From contig NC_134379.1 of NCBI RefSeq assembly GCF_035582795.1, positions 3,032,001 to 3,096,000 on the forward strand: a stretch of DNA of 64,000 nucleotides. The letters run 5' to 3'. Below, piece after piece: positions 10,374 to 22,982 of the stretch. The position numbers were made by a program, and so were the translations under genes. Positions within the stretch are counted from its first letter, which is position 1. Every line of letters starts with the position of its first letter. The notes under the pieces are model-generated. The model worked only from the letters and a program-made list of their open reading frames with translations, was not told where the DNA came from and made no database searches. The stretch comes from Mycteria americana (taxonomy: Eukaryota; Chordata; Aves; Ciconiiformes; Ciconiidae).

Positions 10374-13300
10374 CAAGACCTGAGAAAGTAAAAGTTTACT
10401 TTACAAAAGTTATTTTGCAAAATTTGCCCCCAGCAGAGCCTATGGAAGCAATAGCGTAACTTGCTTGTCCGTTTAGAAAATCAGGAAAAACAGTACAATA
10501 ATAAAACCTGCCGGTCACATGGGCAGTGGTAATAAAAACTTCAGTATCAGTGCCTGCTTCGCTGTAACTTACTGCCAACTTTCCGTCAAGAAAGCTGAAA
10601 TGGAATGATTAACACATCCTGCGCCCTCATTATAGAGCATTCAATCACCCCAGGACACTCCGTGGCCCATAGATCATTTTCAATACAACACCGTGCCATG
10701 CTCTCTGCACTGCACGCTCTGTGAAAGCTCGGCCAGCAGCGGTCTGCTTTCGGCACCTGATCCCAATCCCGGGGTTTTGTTTGTTTGTTTTTCTTGTCTT
10801 CAAAATTACCTGGAAGGGAATTTAAGAAAAGGCAGTGCTGACATACCAATGCTCTTAACACTCCTCGGTTAGAATTTGTATTTAGTAATTTTTATAAGAA
10901 GCTCCTTGCAGCACGTTCTCGATCAACAGCGCCGTTTGCTCTTATTAAGAGGAATCTGATTGTCACTGATGACTTCCAAAAGTACTCTGCCATCAGTAAC
11001 ATTATTTCTAATACTGGAAGGACAGTAGTTTCCTCTCCTCCCACCCCTTGCTCCTTTTCCCCCTTTTTTTAAAAACCATCCCAGTATTATAAATGGCACA
11101 CAGCAAAATGCACCGTTACCAGTCTTTCGTAGGAGCAAACCAGCTACGCAATACAGCTCTGGACTCAGAATTACGCCTTTCCTGACAGATTGGAGGAGTT
11201 ATGGGAACTCAGACTAAATGGACAGAAGACAATTGTAGGACTCCAGACTTCTGTATGTACCTATATATAGGCACACACACACACGTATATATACATCAGT
11301 GGAAGTGGTAATACATGAAATAAAAGGAAGTGGCAAGTACATTCCTAAAACGTAGAAGGATACAAGATACAGGGAGGATATTGTAATATACAGCTCCATT
11401 GTACACAAGAAGGAAAGGTGAAGTTTTAGGAGTAGGTAGCTACCCTCACCTATAGCTGAAAGACTCAATCACATACAAAGAAGCTTTTTACAATAGCATT
11501 TACTAGATGCAAATTGTAAATTGGAATGCTAGCAGCATTCCACAAACCCAGCCTGCTGCTCCTGCGTGCCATGTCATGATGCAGTAATGTGGCTTCATCC
11601 ATTATCAGTTCATTGACTCTCTGCAAGACGTTCTGGGACAGGGAGTTGGAGAAGTGGGGCAAAAATTGACCCAAATCAAATTTTTGTTCAAAAAGATGAA
11701 GACAAATAGCAAGCCAGCCTGGAAGAAATTGTCCTCTACACAAACTACTATAATAGGAATTTTTTTTTTTTTTGTAACTAACTGATCTGTAACAATTCCC
11801 ATAAGAAATGATTTTAAGTTCATATTTAAGTTTCAATCTTCATTGGGGCAGAAGGCAGGGAATCCACTCACTCACAGCTAGTGAGACTTACTCTTGTGAT
11901 GGGAGTTTGATTTTTTTACCAGTAGGCAGTAACGCCTACTGGGCTCTGAGGACGGGTTCCTAGCACCTCTACCAGAGACTAGCAGAAAACCAAGGAATTC
12001 AAAGACAGCTTTGTAAATCACACCGAATGGCACTGCTCCCCCAGACCACCTCTTTTCCAGAGAGCTGCTCTCCACCATCCATGTTTGCAGAGCCGGGCAT
12101 TTGGGCTCAAGGCATCAACACCACTTTAACCCAAATCCATCTGGAACACTATTTGTTAAAGCAGGATGTTTTTTACAAATTAAAATCAAAGTGATTTATG
12201 GTGTGAATCTGTAACTCTGGCAGGATCATCTATGCAAAGGCCAAAGGTCCAAAGCTGATAGACTGAAGCGCACAGCCAGGGAATAACTTACCACTTGAGG
12301 GTCTCTCTGGCAGATGACTGCAGAGACTAGACAAAAAAACTAATATTCTGAAGTAAAAATTCAATTAGGGCCCTAACAAAAGAAATAAAGTTCCGTATAG
12401 GGTACAGCACAGCACCCAGAAGTTAGCACAGCCGCGTAGCATATGAAGAGTATGAGCTCCTGCAAAGCAGAGAGCAGAGCTTTACAGCCACCCTGCTAGC
12501 AATTGCACCCTGTGCTGTGACCAGTTAAAAGTACCCAGTACCTTTTTCTGACTGACCTTATAACGTTCATCAGAGTGCTGCGGCTTTGAGGAAAAAACAC
12601 GCGCAAATCACAAGGCTTTCAGTTAAACTGGGAGAATAGATAGCACCAACCATTTAAAGAATTCGGGCAGAAATAAAGGCTGTGAGGACACTTGAAAACT
12701 GGTTCACTCAGAATCTATTCACTCTGAGCCAGGGCGTACAACTGCGGACGTGGAAAAGCTACAAATAGTACAAGTGACCTGCCCATACACACTCTATTTT
12801 TGGTATTCCATTTATTTGGGGGATCTAAGTAGTGAAATTACCGGAAAATACTTGGTACAGCTTGCAAGGGATCGTCAGCGTAAGTCAGTTCAGCTAGGGT
12901 AGGTATTCTACGTTAAAATTAATTGTGGTGAAGGCAACCGTAAGCAGGTTGAAGGTCTCCGTAAGTTGTGCAGGTTGTTCTTTAGCTGATAGGCCAGAAC
13001 AGCCAGCCAAAATAAATCTGGTCTCTCTCTGCAAGTATTCTTCCTCAAATACCTTCCTTTGGAGTAATCTTTTATTTTAAGCAAAATACACAAACAAAAG
13101 AAAATAATGTTGGTGTTTTACTATTGTACACGTGAATCCAAAATACCCGTTATAATCATCACCAAAATAAATTCTTGTACCGGTTTGAAATGGTGGGAAA
13201 CTTCAGTTTTCCTTTCATTTGGATGGAGAACATCTTATAGTAAGACATTCCTCTGGAACAGTATATCTTTTCATGGATTCAGATAAAAGTTATCATATAT

Positions 13301-13640
13301 TCTTTCATATCAAGGCTACATACATTAAATTTAGTACTGTGGGAAACAGAAAAAGAGCCTGATGAGAATCTTAAATGATCATTTTTATGCAAGAGAAATA
13401 AACGATGCCATTTCCCATGGCTCGTGCAAGAGCCCCTTAAAACAACAGCTTTCCACAGACTTCTGAAAACAAAATAGCAGATATTTGTGCAAAGAATCTA
13501 TTTTCATATTTGAACGACTGTAGCCTCTTTCTGTAGGCTAGTAACTCTGTGCAGTGTTTTTCCAGTAAGCAGTTTACAGCTGAATTATAAGACAGAGAAC
13601 CTGGCTAAGAAAACACTCCCCTGCCCCCCTTTTTCCTCTC

Positions 13641-13661
13641 TTTTTTTTTTTTTTTTTTTTT
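13641..13661 (+). repeat. Poly-T tract (T21)
   Basis: Uninterrupted run of 21 T following a C/T-rich stretch; a simple homopolymer. Confidence 0.85.
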
Positions 13662-15068
13662 AACCACAGAGCAAAGAAAAAGAAGTTTTGTTTAACAGAC
13701 TGGAGCGATCTGAAAAAAATCAGAGCTCAGGTTGCGTACGTGTCAGCTTTTCCATCGCTGATACTGTTTTCTTCAGCTATTCTGCATTTATTTTTAAAAG
13801 GTCATTAAGCAAGATACAAAAGGTGAAGTGCAGTGTTACAGATTTATAACCTGCCTGAGCACTTGTTAGACAAAGGGTCAATGCTGCCTTGAACACAAAA
13901 GCCTAGGTAAAGCAGGCATCTGCTTTCTACCCTGAAACATCAAAGCCCGACAGTTAAAGGAAGCAAGACCGAACCCAGCTAAGAGTGAAATGTATTAGGA
14001 GGGGATATTCACATCTGTGTCCTATCCCTAACCTTCCTTTAATCAACTCTTAATATTTTTTATTTGCTTGTTTGAACTCTACCCTTCCTCACACTCAGCC
14101 TGCCTTTTGCTGTGTTAGACTGCCTGCCACCCACATGAAAGAGAAGGCAACCTTAAAATACAGCTAGCATTTTTGTCCCAGTTAAATCAAATAGGTTAAA
14201 CAACAGTCCAAGCTTCTTATCCCTACAGATTTTGTGCTCAAAGCTAATCATTCTTCAGGTCACTCTTAATTCTTACTACTTTAAACTGCTGCTAGTTTGC
14301 CTCGTGCCTCGCTAAGCAGTCAAGTCTCTGGATTATGCTACAAGTGAAATGCAATGACTTCTTTAATTGAGACACTATTTGAAAATACCATATACTCTAA
14401 AGGCAATTGTATTCTAGCTTACATTTCATTCATAATCATTTAAAGAGATATAATTAGAGGGAAAGGTAAGAATTTTAAAGACCCAGTGTGGCATCTTTGT
14501 CCGCATCTCATGGTCAAATTGGTCCTCTGATACGCTGCCAACTTTTTGTTAAAAAGCTTCCACTAAAATTCTCTTTGCTACAAGTTAAATACTGGGGCTG
14601 CCTACGCACAAAGAGGCTGTGGGCCCAAAGATTTATTCCCTCGCGTATGTCTTTTAAACAGGAACATTTTTATAATCAAAACTGAAGATAAAAAGGCGAG
14701 AGCACATGGCAAGCAAACATTTACAATTCACTTGCTCGTGAGTAAGGTCACAAACGTGAGCGTGGTCAATGTGCATCATCTGAGCGTTCCTGCGTAGAAT
14801 CCTTTCCTGCCCCTCGAAGCAGCGTGCTGATACAATGTGAACGGGTTTGACTGAGAAGTCTTGAAAGGGGTTTTATTCCATACCTAAAGGAAAACATCAT
14901 CTAACAAATTAATCTAACTTTCTGTTCTGTTTGCTGGTGGATCACGAAACAAAACCTCCAGCATCTAGATGAAGCACTGAGCCATGATTTAAATTGCTGC
15001 ATGGACATCTGAACAGCAGAGCTTAAAAAATCAGCCGGTTCTACCCTTGTGAGGTTGGAAATCAGTTC

Positions 15069-15545
15069 CAACCATAGGAGAATTCAGGCTGGAAGGGCCC
15101 TCGGAGGTCTCTTAGTCCAGCCTCCTGCTCAGAGCAGGGTGGGTGTGCGGTCAGACCAGGCAGCTGAGGGTTTTATCCAGGTGGTTCTTGGAAACCTCCA
15201 GGGACAGAAGTTCACAGCTGCTGCACTGCCCTCTTGGTGAACAAGTTTCTCCTTATATCAGGTCGGAACCGCTCCCACTTAAATTTCTGCCTGTTGCCTC
15301 CATGCTCCTGCCTTGCACCAGCGAAGAGGCTGGCGGCATCTTTGCGATTACCTCCTTGTCTGTCTTGAACTGGAGGGGGCTCGGGGAAGCAGACGCTGTA
15401 CGCTAGATGTGGCCTGACGAGGGCTGAGCGGAGAGGGATAATCGCTTCCCTCAGTCTACTGGCTCGGCTCCGGCTAGCGAGGCTCCGGGTGCTCTTTGCC
15501 TTCCTTACTGGCAGGACACTCTGCTGGCTCCTGCCGAGCTTGCCG
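15069..15545 (-). mobile_element. Old CR1 LINE fragment, antisense
   Basis: Read on the - strand this resembles a diverged CR1 3' region. Positions 15069-15115 match the 3' end (reverse complement of the ...GACTAAGAGACCTCCGAGGGCC-type sequence, family consensus recalled). Positions about 15240-15300 match the block before the 3' UTR. Positions about 15400-15520 match the region whose + strand reads like ATGTGGCCTGACGAGGGCTG. It is heavily mutated with no intact reading frame, so it is an ancient copy. The 5' boundary is approximate. Confidence 0.7.
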
Positions 15546-16560
15546 TCCTAATCTTTAGTTTACTTTGAGGCCGCATCGCATCAGCGTACGTTCATCCGAT
15601 CCCCATTGCCGAGCTCTTCCTCCCTACTCTTCCTCCCTACCTCCGGGCAAGCCTTCCCGCACAAATCCGGTATACTTTGTTCTCCCCGCGGTACGCTCCG
15701 GCGTGGCACTGGCACCGAGCGCGGTACACGGGGGCAATTGTCAAAATGTCAGTGGAGCACTTTGGAGGAGGGATCTGTCTAACAATGCGAGGGCCAGATC
15801 TCTGTAATCACATTGTTCCTTGCATTGTCTCGTTACTCCAAACATCGCAATACAAACATCATTTGTAAGGCTTTCTTAATGTGCCACTGGTGGTGTTGGA
15901 TCCTGTTTCTGGCTCTGAAGCAGCAGCTTTCCTTTGTTGTTATCCAGTTCTTAACTAACGTGCACTCTTCAGTTTTCCTGCAGTTTCGCATCGGGAGGCC
16001 AAGGTTTATTTATAATACATATAAATATTTTCTCCCTCAAAATGCTGCATAAGTGAAGGGACAACTTTTAATCTGCAAACCATCTCAGCCCTTGTACGCT
16101 AAACATAAAGAAGGTTTAGAGGAATACTGTGTTTTCTATATCATATTTTAGCAAATTTTAAACAAGATTAGCCAGGTACCCAGAGCTGCTGAAGTACCTG
16201 GCCAAACTTCTCTCTGATGTTAAGAGTGAGTTAAGCCTCTTGCTTCAAACTATTTCTTTGACTCCAAACATAGCCAGCACATAATCCACCACCTTTCCAA
16301 TTTATTTGTCAGTTTAGTTCCTTTCTTCTACCTCAGTTTGACCAAAACCCCCTCAAATGGATGCTGTAAAGACAATATAAGTGGCAAGATAATTTGAGGA
16401 AATAAAAAGCCATCGAAGAGTCAGTAAGAAGATACGTATTTGCAGACAAGATCTGAAAGCCTAGATATAATGACCTGGCTGTTACAGAATCCTGACAAAC
16501 CAAAGTAGAAAGAAGGTATTTCAGAAAAGAAAATATCATCATGTAACTTTGTTTTTTTAA

Positions 16561-16578
16561 TTTTTTTTTTTTTTTTTT
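16561..16578 (+). repeat. Poly-T tract (T18)
   Basis: Homopolymer of 18 T immediately upstream of a CR1 remnant; a simple repeat. Confidence 0.8.
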
Positions 16579-16648
16579 AAATCAACTGTATCTGCAAGCA
16601 TTAGGGCATGCCCAAATTCAGTGACGACACTGCTGTGAGCAGAAGCCT

Positions 16649-16711
16649 GGCCTGGATCAACTCCTGAAGTCCCTTCCAACCTGAATTATTTTAGGATTCA
16701 ATAGTTCTATG
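16649..16711 (+). mobile_element. CR1 LINE 3'-end remnant
   Basis: Diverged copy of the CR1 3' terminus in sense orientation. It reads like the family's 'CTGGATCAACTCCTGAAGTC' block, then 'CCCTTCCAACCTGAATTATT', ending in a decayed ATTC-A-TAGTTCTATG terminal repeat. Confidence 0.7.
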
Positions 16712-17695
16712 CAAAATTATACACCATGCTATTATTTAGTTCGTATTAAGTCTGTGTTACGCTCTGTGGAACAGGTATCAAACCACCGTGACCCCTTCGG
16801 TTTGAGTAAAAGGGAAATGTATCTGTTTCTTTCACGAGAGAAAACGCCATCCGCCTTGGTAAGGCCCGCAGGAGCTCCCCGGGCTTCCTCCTTTCTGGAA
16901 AAGGGAGAAGCTCGTTATTTTAGCACATGACACACAACTGAGAAACAACTTACCGAGAAACGTCGAGAGCAGTTTGGATATACTATTTCCAAAATCCAGA
17001 AAGCACGGTCATCATACACAGGAGCTCTATGAGCTAACTCATTTGTACTTTGCACCCAATAAAGACCTCATGCTGAAAAAATTTTCAGCAGTACTTCAGA
17101 TAAATAATATTGCTTAACCGAGTACAAGGAGTCCTATATTTTCAGAGATCAGACAAACACTTTAACAAAGGCTGTGAAGCATCTGCTGCTATATTTATTT
17201 TTTTTGCAGGGGATGGAACTACATGAACTCTGATGAACAAAAGCAGCATGCGACCCACCTGAGGACATCGGTTTGCTCTGCAGTCACGATTTTTAAATAC
17301 AGTGTTAAAAGTTAGAAGTCAGGGAACGTGGGACAGGAGATTCAGCTGCCTTAGCTCTGGTTTTACAATTTTATATTGACAAGAGACATGAACGACTGGA
17401 ACCAGCACTGAGGTGATGATTTATATCTAAAGACTAAGGAGAACGTCAGAATCCGAGAGTTTTCAAGAACTGCAGTTAGGTATCACGCACAGCGCTACTA
17501 GCCAGAAAAAACACACGCCGTTCCTTGAAACCGTGTGATCCCTTCGTCTGGCCCCAGACACTGCCAGGAAAGTAAGTAATGACTGCAAAGGAAGCCTACG
17601 TGGTGGTAATCAGACTGGAAACACGCAGTAGGATGGCAGCTTCCAATCCAGCCAAAGGAAGCATTTAACTCTTAGAGTCTGTCTGGAATGATCCT

Positions 17696-17764
17696 AAATA
17701 CAACTGAAAGTTGTACAACTGATATTCAACTGATATTCAGTTGTAAATACAACCGAAAGTTGTA
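17696..17764 (+). repeat. Nested direct and inverted short repeats
   Basis: A 20-base unit AAATACAACTGAAAGTTGTA (17696-17715) recurs with one mismatch at 17745-17764. Each copy contains a small hairpin (TACAAC...GTTGTA). Between them CAACTGATATT occurs twice in tandem (17716-17737). Confidence 0.75.
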
Positions 17765-20700
17765 TTTTGCCATTATTTTTCCTCGTTTGATTTCTACACT
17801 AACAATTCACAGAGAGTGCCTGCTGGATGTGCTTTTGTACGAATGGATGTTCTTTTCATACTTGTTTATTTATCGTTTTTTAGTCTTAAAATGGGTATCC
17901 ATACGTACTTTTGTTGTCTCTGCACTTCTCACAGACTTGAATAAACACAGGAAAGCAGCTTGGGTTGGTTTCATCCCCGATGCCCGTTTCAGGGGCATCA
18001 CCGCCACGCAAGATGCAAACACTGCCAGCAACTGATTGCATTGAAGCACAACGATTAACTTCAGTTTAACAAATTAATAGAAATCTTCCTTGTGATTTCC
18101 AGCCTTGAAGTCACTTTTCATGAAATGTAAATAAAAGACTAAACTTGATTTTCCAGTATCTTTCAACTGTGCCCTTAGATGAACAATTACATGAGCCTAC
18201 GACATGTCCTGCGGACACCCCGATGTCCTGCTCCGTTATCTTTCCTCAGAGCCTACCAGTTTTGTTTGCCCAGACAAAAGGACTAAATTGCAAAAACTAG
18301 GAAAACTGATAAAGTCTGTCTCAATGATAAACATTATTTAATCCCCAAAACCCAAGAATCTTGAGTTTGTGTGTCTGTATGATACAAAAGCTGGCACGTC
18401 ACCCATCTGTTTTAGTTTGTGAGCTACCGAGACTCGTGAAGTGAGCAACCATCAGCGAGAGCAACGTTTCTAGATTCTACAAATACACTCAGAAAATTTC
18501 AATTTATATTAAATCCAGAAGCATCCTTAATGTATTTTCTAGTTTGTGGCTGATTTTGCTACAGGAACCTTATCAAACATTGCTTCTGATTTTCCCAAAC
18601 ACGAAATCTTTTACACATGAACAAGGAAGTTGGAGGCTTGTCCCAAACAAAAGGCACAACCTTCCAAGCTTTTGTCAGGTTTTTATTTTCCTGAAACAAT
18701 AAATCAGCAAGCATGGATGACTGCATTTTACTAACTTCTTGCCTCAATTTACTGGACCTAAGGGAAAAAGCGTAACAAAAGCTGCAATTAATACATACGC
18801 TGATCCTACGGGCCCTCGGCCAGCCGGGGCAGCGATGCCCGCAGTCCGTGCGCTTTCTCAGGACGCTTAATGGCCCCGATCTGTAGATAACTGATAAATC
18901 TATGATATAGAGAAAAGCAGCAACACAATGTCCTGTGCCAACCACAGGGAGTGCAGGGGACAGAAGGATACACTCCGGCCATAACCAGCAACTCCAGAAC
19001 AGATGCAAACAATAGGATAAAGATGAAAAATACTTTTGGAGTTGGGCTTTTAAGAGGAAGCGACGGTGGTCAAGTCCTTTTGCTAGCGGGGCACTGGCAG
19101 GAGTTGATGCATCCGTGCTCCCCACCGTGCTGGGGGGAATAAGAGTTTTTTGCATAAGAAGGCACTTTCCCTGCTGCATCTTTCCCCCTCCCAGGAGAAA
19201 GACCAAAAGCCATTCGGTTGATGGGCTTTACTCAAGGTTTAAAGGAAGGCTACCTAATCACCTCCAAGTGTAGGCCACGTATTTTTAGCACTTATTTTTA
19301 ATTTTAATTAGCACATATTTTTAACACACATGTGGGCAAAATTGCAGCACAGCCCATTTCACAGTTGCTCCTATCTGACAAAGGGGACTCTGCTAATTTC
19401 AAGACAGTCCTCACCTGAAACTTGTACAGTTGTGATCAGGGAAGTAACAGGCATTCAACAGCAGAAAACGGCTGCAGTTTTTTGGCAGGGATACAATCCC
19501 TTCATCTATTTAATGGCCTTAGGTACACTGCCAAATTGATTAAAGCTTTACTACTGAAAACAGCATGTATGAACATCTTTGGTAATTAGAATTTTTAATT
19601 TTTTAAAATTGTACTTGCAATACCTAAAAGGCTTAACAGAGGAAATTCATGATAGGAGCAACTATACGTCATAGTCCTTGATTCAAATTAAATTTTCAAT
19701 ATTGAAAATGCACAAATGACTGAAATGACGCTGTGGAATTGTTACACTTGTGAAGAACGACCACAGTGAACACTCCACAACCACAGTGAAAATTTATCAC
19801 TAGGCAGTAAAGACGACTGCATTGACCAAGCGTCACCATTTAATGCTGCACAAATGCTCCAATTGCAACTGATAAACACAGCAAGAGATGGCTCCATTTC
19901 CAGAGACACCAGCTTCTCTGGCATCACCCCTGGTGATACTGATGCGTGCTAATCCTTGGTTAAATATCCATTTAGCATTTTCAAGGGCCACAAAATAAGA
20001 ACAATAGTTCATTTCCAGCTAAACATAACCACACTGTTTTTGGAAACATTCAGAAAACAAACGACCCCAAGCGATATGTGGCTCCTGATAGACCAGCTTA
20101 CCGTGGACTTTGGTCCAGTTGCCAACTCAACCAGATTTACTTCCTTTTTGGAAAAAAGCATGATTATAATTGTAGTCTTATATAGTCACTGTCTGCTCAG
20201 AGGAAATGGCTCACAACTATATACAATCAAGAAGAAAATACGTGAGCAAACACTCATAGATGGAGAAGCAGCAGCAGGAACATATCAGTACACCAAGACT
20301 GTACATAAAGTACCTTCAGATCCTGGTTTCAAAGGCACTGCTTCCAAGAGCAAAACCGTCACCTACGTAAGGGATCATTTCCCTTACTGTTGAACTGGAC
20401 TGTTTTCTAGGAATAAGTGTCATTACTATTAACAGCAGTCCTGAACAAGGGATTCCGCTGAGAAAATATCAGACTTACCTTTTGTAAACAACAGAAGAGT
20501 TTCAGATGAAAATACGGTTTAGGTACAGGCTGCTTATCAGTTAGTGGAGTTACGGTTTCCTTTCTTTTCAGAAATTCCATGAACCAACAACTGGATTCAC
20601 CTTCTGAAGTTTTATTTTACTTCTAAATTGCAATCCATCTGCAAGTGCACTTGTCCAAGCAATAGCACGATCAATTTTGACCTCGCACTCCTGTACATTT

Positions 20701-21969
20701 CTCTCAGAGTTGATACCCCTCCAGTGATTAAGTGAAAGATTTTTGCCTTTGACTCCCCACTTTGTTAGCCTCAAGTCCTACCTAGCAGTAGGCTACATCT
20801 AAAGTACACTGGCATATATTAAAATAGTATCAACAAACATGTGCATCATGAACAGAAGAGATTCTAGAAGAAATCGCATGTTCAACTCTGAGTAAAAAGC
20901 CCCAATATTTCCTCAAATATTCTCTTTCTTCCTTTCCTTTTTAAATCTCGGTGTTAGGATCTGACACACGCAGGGACTGCTTCCACTGCAGTAACGTATC
21001 AAACGAGCCCGATCTCCAGCAGAATTTACCTTGCTAAACTCTGTTTAATTTTTTAATTAAAATTTTCCCAAGGACTTTTTGCCATTAGCATTAACCTCAC
21101 AGTTATTTGGATTCACGATGAAGCGTATCTTCCTACAAAGCCTTTTCTTAGTCTCTGTTTACATAAAACTCCGTCTTATTTCTGCAGGTAGCACCAGAAA
21201 GTGGGCTTCAGGATGGCGTCAAGTTTTTTCTGCTCTTAAAAGAAAAGAAACCTAGTGGCACATTTGCCAAGAAAAATAAAATGTAACCGAACACATCACC
21301 CTCTGTATTGACCACAGCCACAATACGGGGAACTGTTACAATACGTGAACGGAGGCGTACTTTCAACATTTAGATGGAGCAGATGACCTCCTTTTTTCCA
21401 GCCCAAGTTATTCTGTAATTTTACAGACTTCACAGGTTACAAAACAACATCCAAGGAAACGACGACCGCCTGTGCTACAGCATGTGACTCTTCCTTTAGC
21501 TACAGGAAAGAATTTCCTTTGCTGGCGAATGTAGCAGTTTCATTCTCCCCCTATGCAAACTGCTGTCTGGGGACAGCCAGGCATCTACACGCGAGCAGTA
21601 CAGACACGATTTCTCTGCCTGTTATTATGAACTATATTTATTTTTTTAACATCTTTTTCCTTCTGCTTCTGTGTCTTTTGCGTGAATCATACGTTGAGAG
21701 CGCTGTTTCTCTCTGATGGAAACTGATATTCTGCTTGAACTAAGATGCCTATGGATCGATTATAGAAGAACAATTAAACAAATGATTACGCACAGAATTC
21801 CTAAGCGTCATTTACTGCAGATTCTATTGTAACACAAAAAACTTTAACTTCAGAAATTGTTCCTCCTGGTGAGGCGAAGCCCTGTGCTAATAAGCAATGT
21901 GCAGATGATTCCCGCTGCAGATTAACTTTGTTTTATTTTCCCATTTTAACAGGTTAAACCGAGTTATTT

Positions 21970-22065
21970 CGTGAGCGCGCATTATGAAACACGAATTCGG
22001 GCTTCTGCTCGCAGAGCGGCCGAGGCGGGCAGCGCTGCCGCCGCGTGGCTGTGAGCACCGTTGCA
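21970..22065. other. Short CpG cluster
   Basis: About 95 bases with many CpGs (GAGCGCGC, GAGCGGCCGAGGCGGGCAGC, CCGCCGCGTGG) in an otherwise AT-rich region. No gene is recognised. Confidence 0.4.
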
Positions 22066-22976
22066 CTGCCCCAGGTCCAGCTGAAAGCAAAAATTCAGCG
22101 CGTGCCATTAAAAGATTTGTCTCGTAACTTCCTATCAAACCCTCCAATGATGGAAATCGTTGCATGATTTTCTTATAATCCCATTTTTTCTGGAACATTG
22201 TGAAGCAAAGCCTTTTTTTACCTACTTTTCTGTTAAATTCAAAAGGAGCCTTATTTACCACAGCATGAGAACCTGGAATAAAATTATTACAGCTTGAGTT
22301 TTAATTGTCGGAGTACACATACAAAAATGAAGCAATTAAATATTTAAAAAGACATTTAATTTTTTTTCCCCACTTTAATAACCTGCAGAAGGATTCTCAA
22401 GGGCAGGTAAGAAGGGATCCCACATGCAGCCACTGTGCTTCTAAGTCATCACTGATCTCACTTCAGATCTATCGGAATTACACCACGGCAAAACGTGAGA
22501 ACCGCTGAATTAATGTGGTTCAGTGCACTAGTTCTTCAGACTTATTTGTAAGAAAGAAAAGTCTCACTCTCCCTCATGTACACAAGCACACATTTTAAAT
22601 AGGATTAAATGGACTACTTCTAAAAAACTGAACAGAATGCTCTTAAAAGGAAGACTAAAATAACCTCAAAACAAAACTTAGAAGAGCTGAAATACCTTGG
22701 TACTTAGAACTAAGTGCTATGCTGGACAAACTGCAAAGAATTGCTGTATGCTTACTCACACGTTCCAAATCCATTTGAGCTTAATGAAAACAGCACAGAA
22801 ACTTCAAAGCAGGAAACCAGCTACTAAAAATTATCTGACAAGAAGTGACACTTCATCTGCATCCACAGTATTTAATTTGTTTGAATAATATAGTTACAGA
22901 TAAACATGTTCACTCCATATACAATTACCGATACCTTTTTTTTAATACAGCTCATATTCCAGTACATCAACACTAT

Positions 22977-22982
22977 TTTATT
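22977..22982 (-). promoter_or_regulatory. USP32: Candidate USP32 polyadenylation signal
   Basis: TTTATT on the + strand, AATAAA in the USP32 sense. A TG- and T-containing stretch follows at about 22895-22920 on the sense strand. Another AATAAA at 24803-24808 would give a 250-base 3' UTR. Confidence 0.4.

Larger units (their letters stand above)
8641..15068. other. Intergenic DNA without recognised genes
   Basis: Mostly AT-rich unique sequence with homopolymer tracts (A19 at 10326-10344, A14 at 10360-10373, T21 at 13641-13661) and a short CA/TA stretch at about 11273-11293. Open frames of at most 123 codons show no family signature. Confidence 0.6.
15546..22976. other. Intergenic DNA between CA4 and the USP32 3' end
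   Basis: Mixed AT-rich sequence with short CpG-rich patches (15560-15730, 18800-18870, 21970-22065), a CR1 3' remnant, homopolymers and a small nested repeat at 17696-17764. The longest open frame (215 codons on the - strand, 18559-19206) matches no family I know and lacks supporting signals. Confidence 0.6.
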
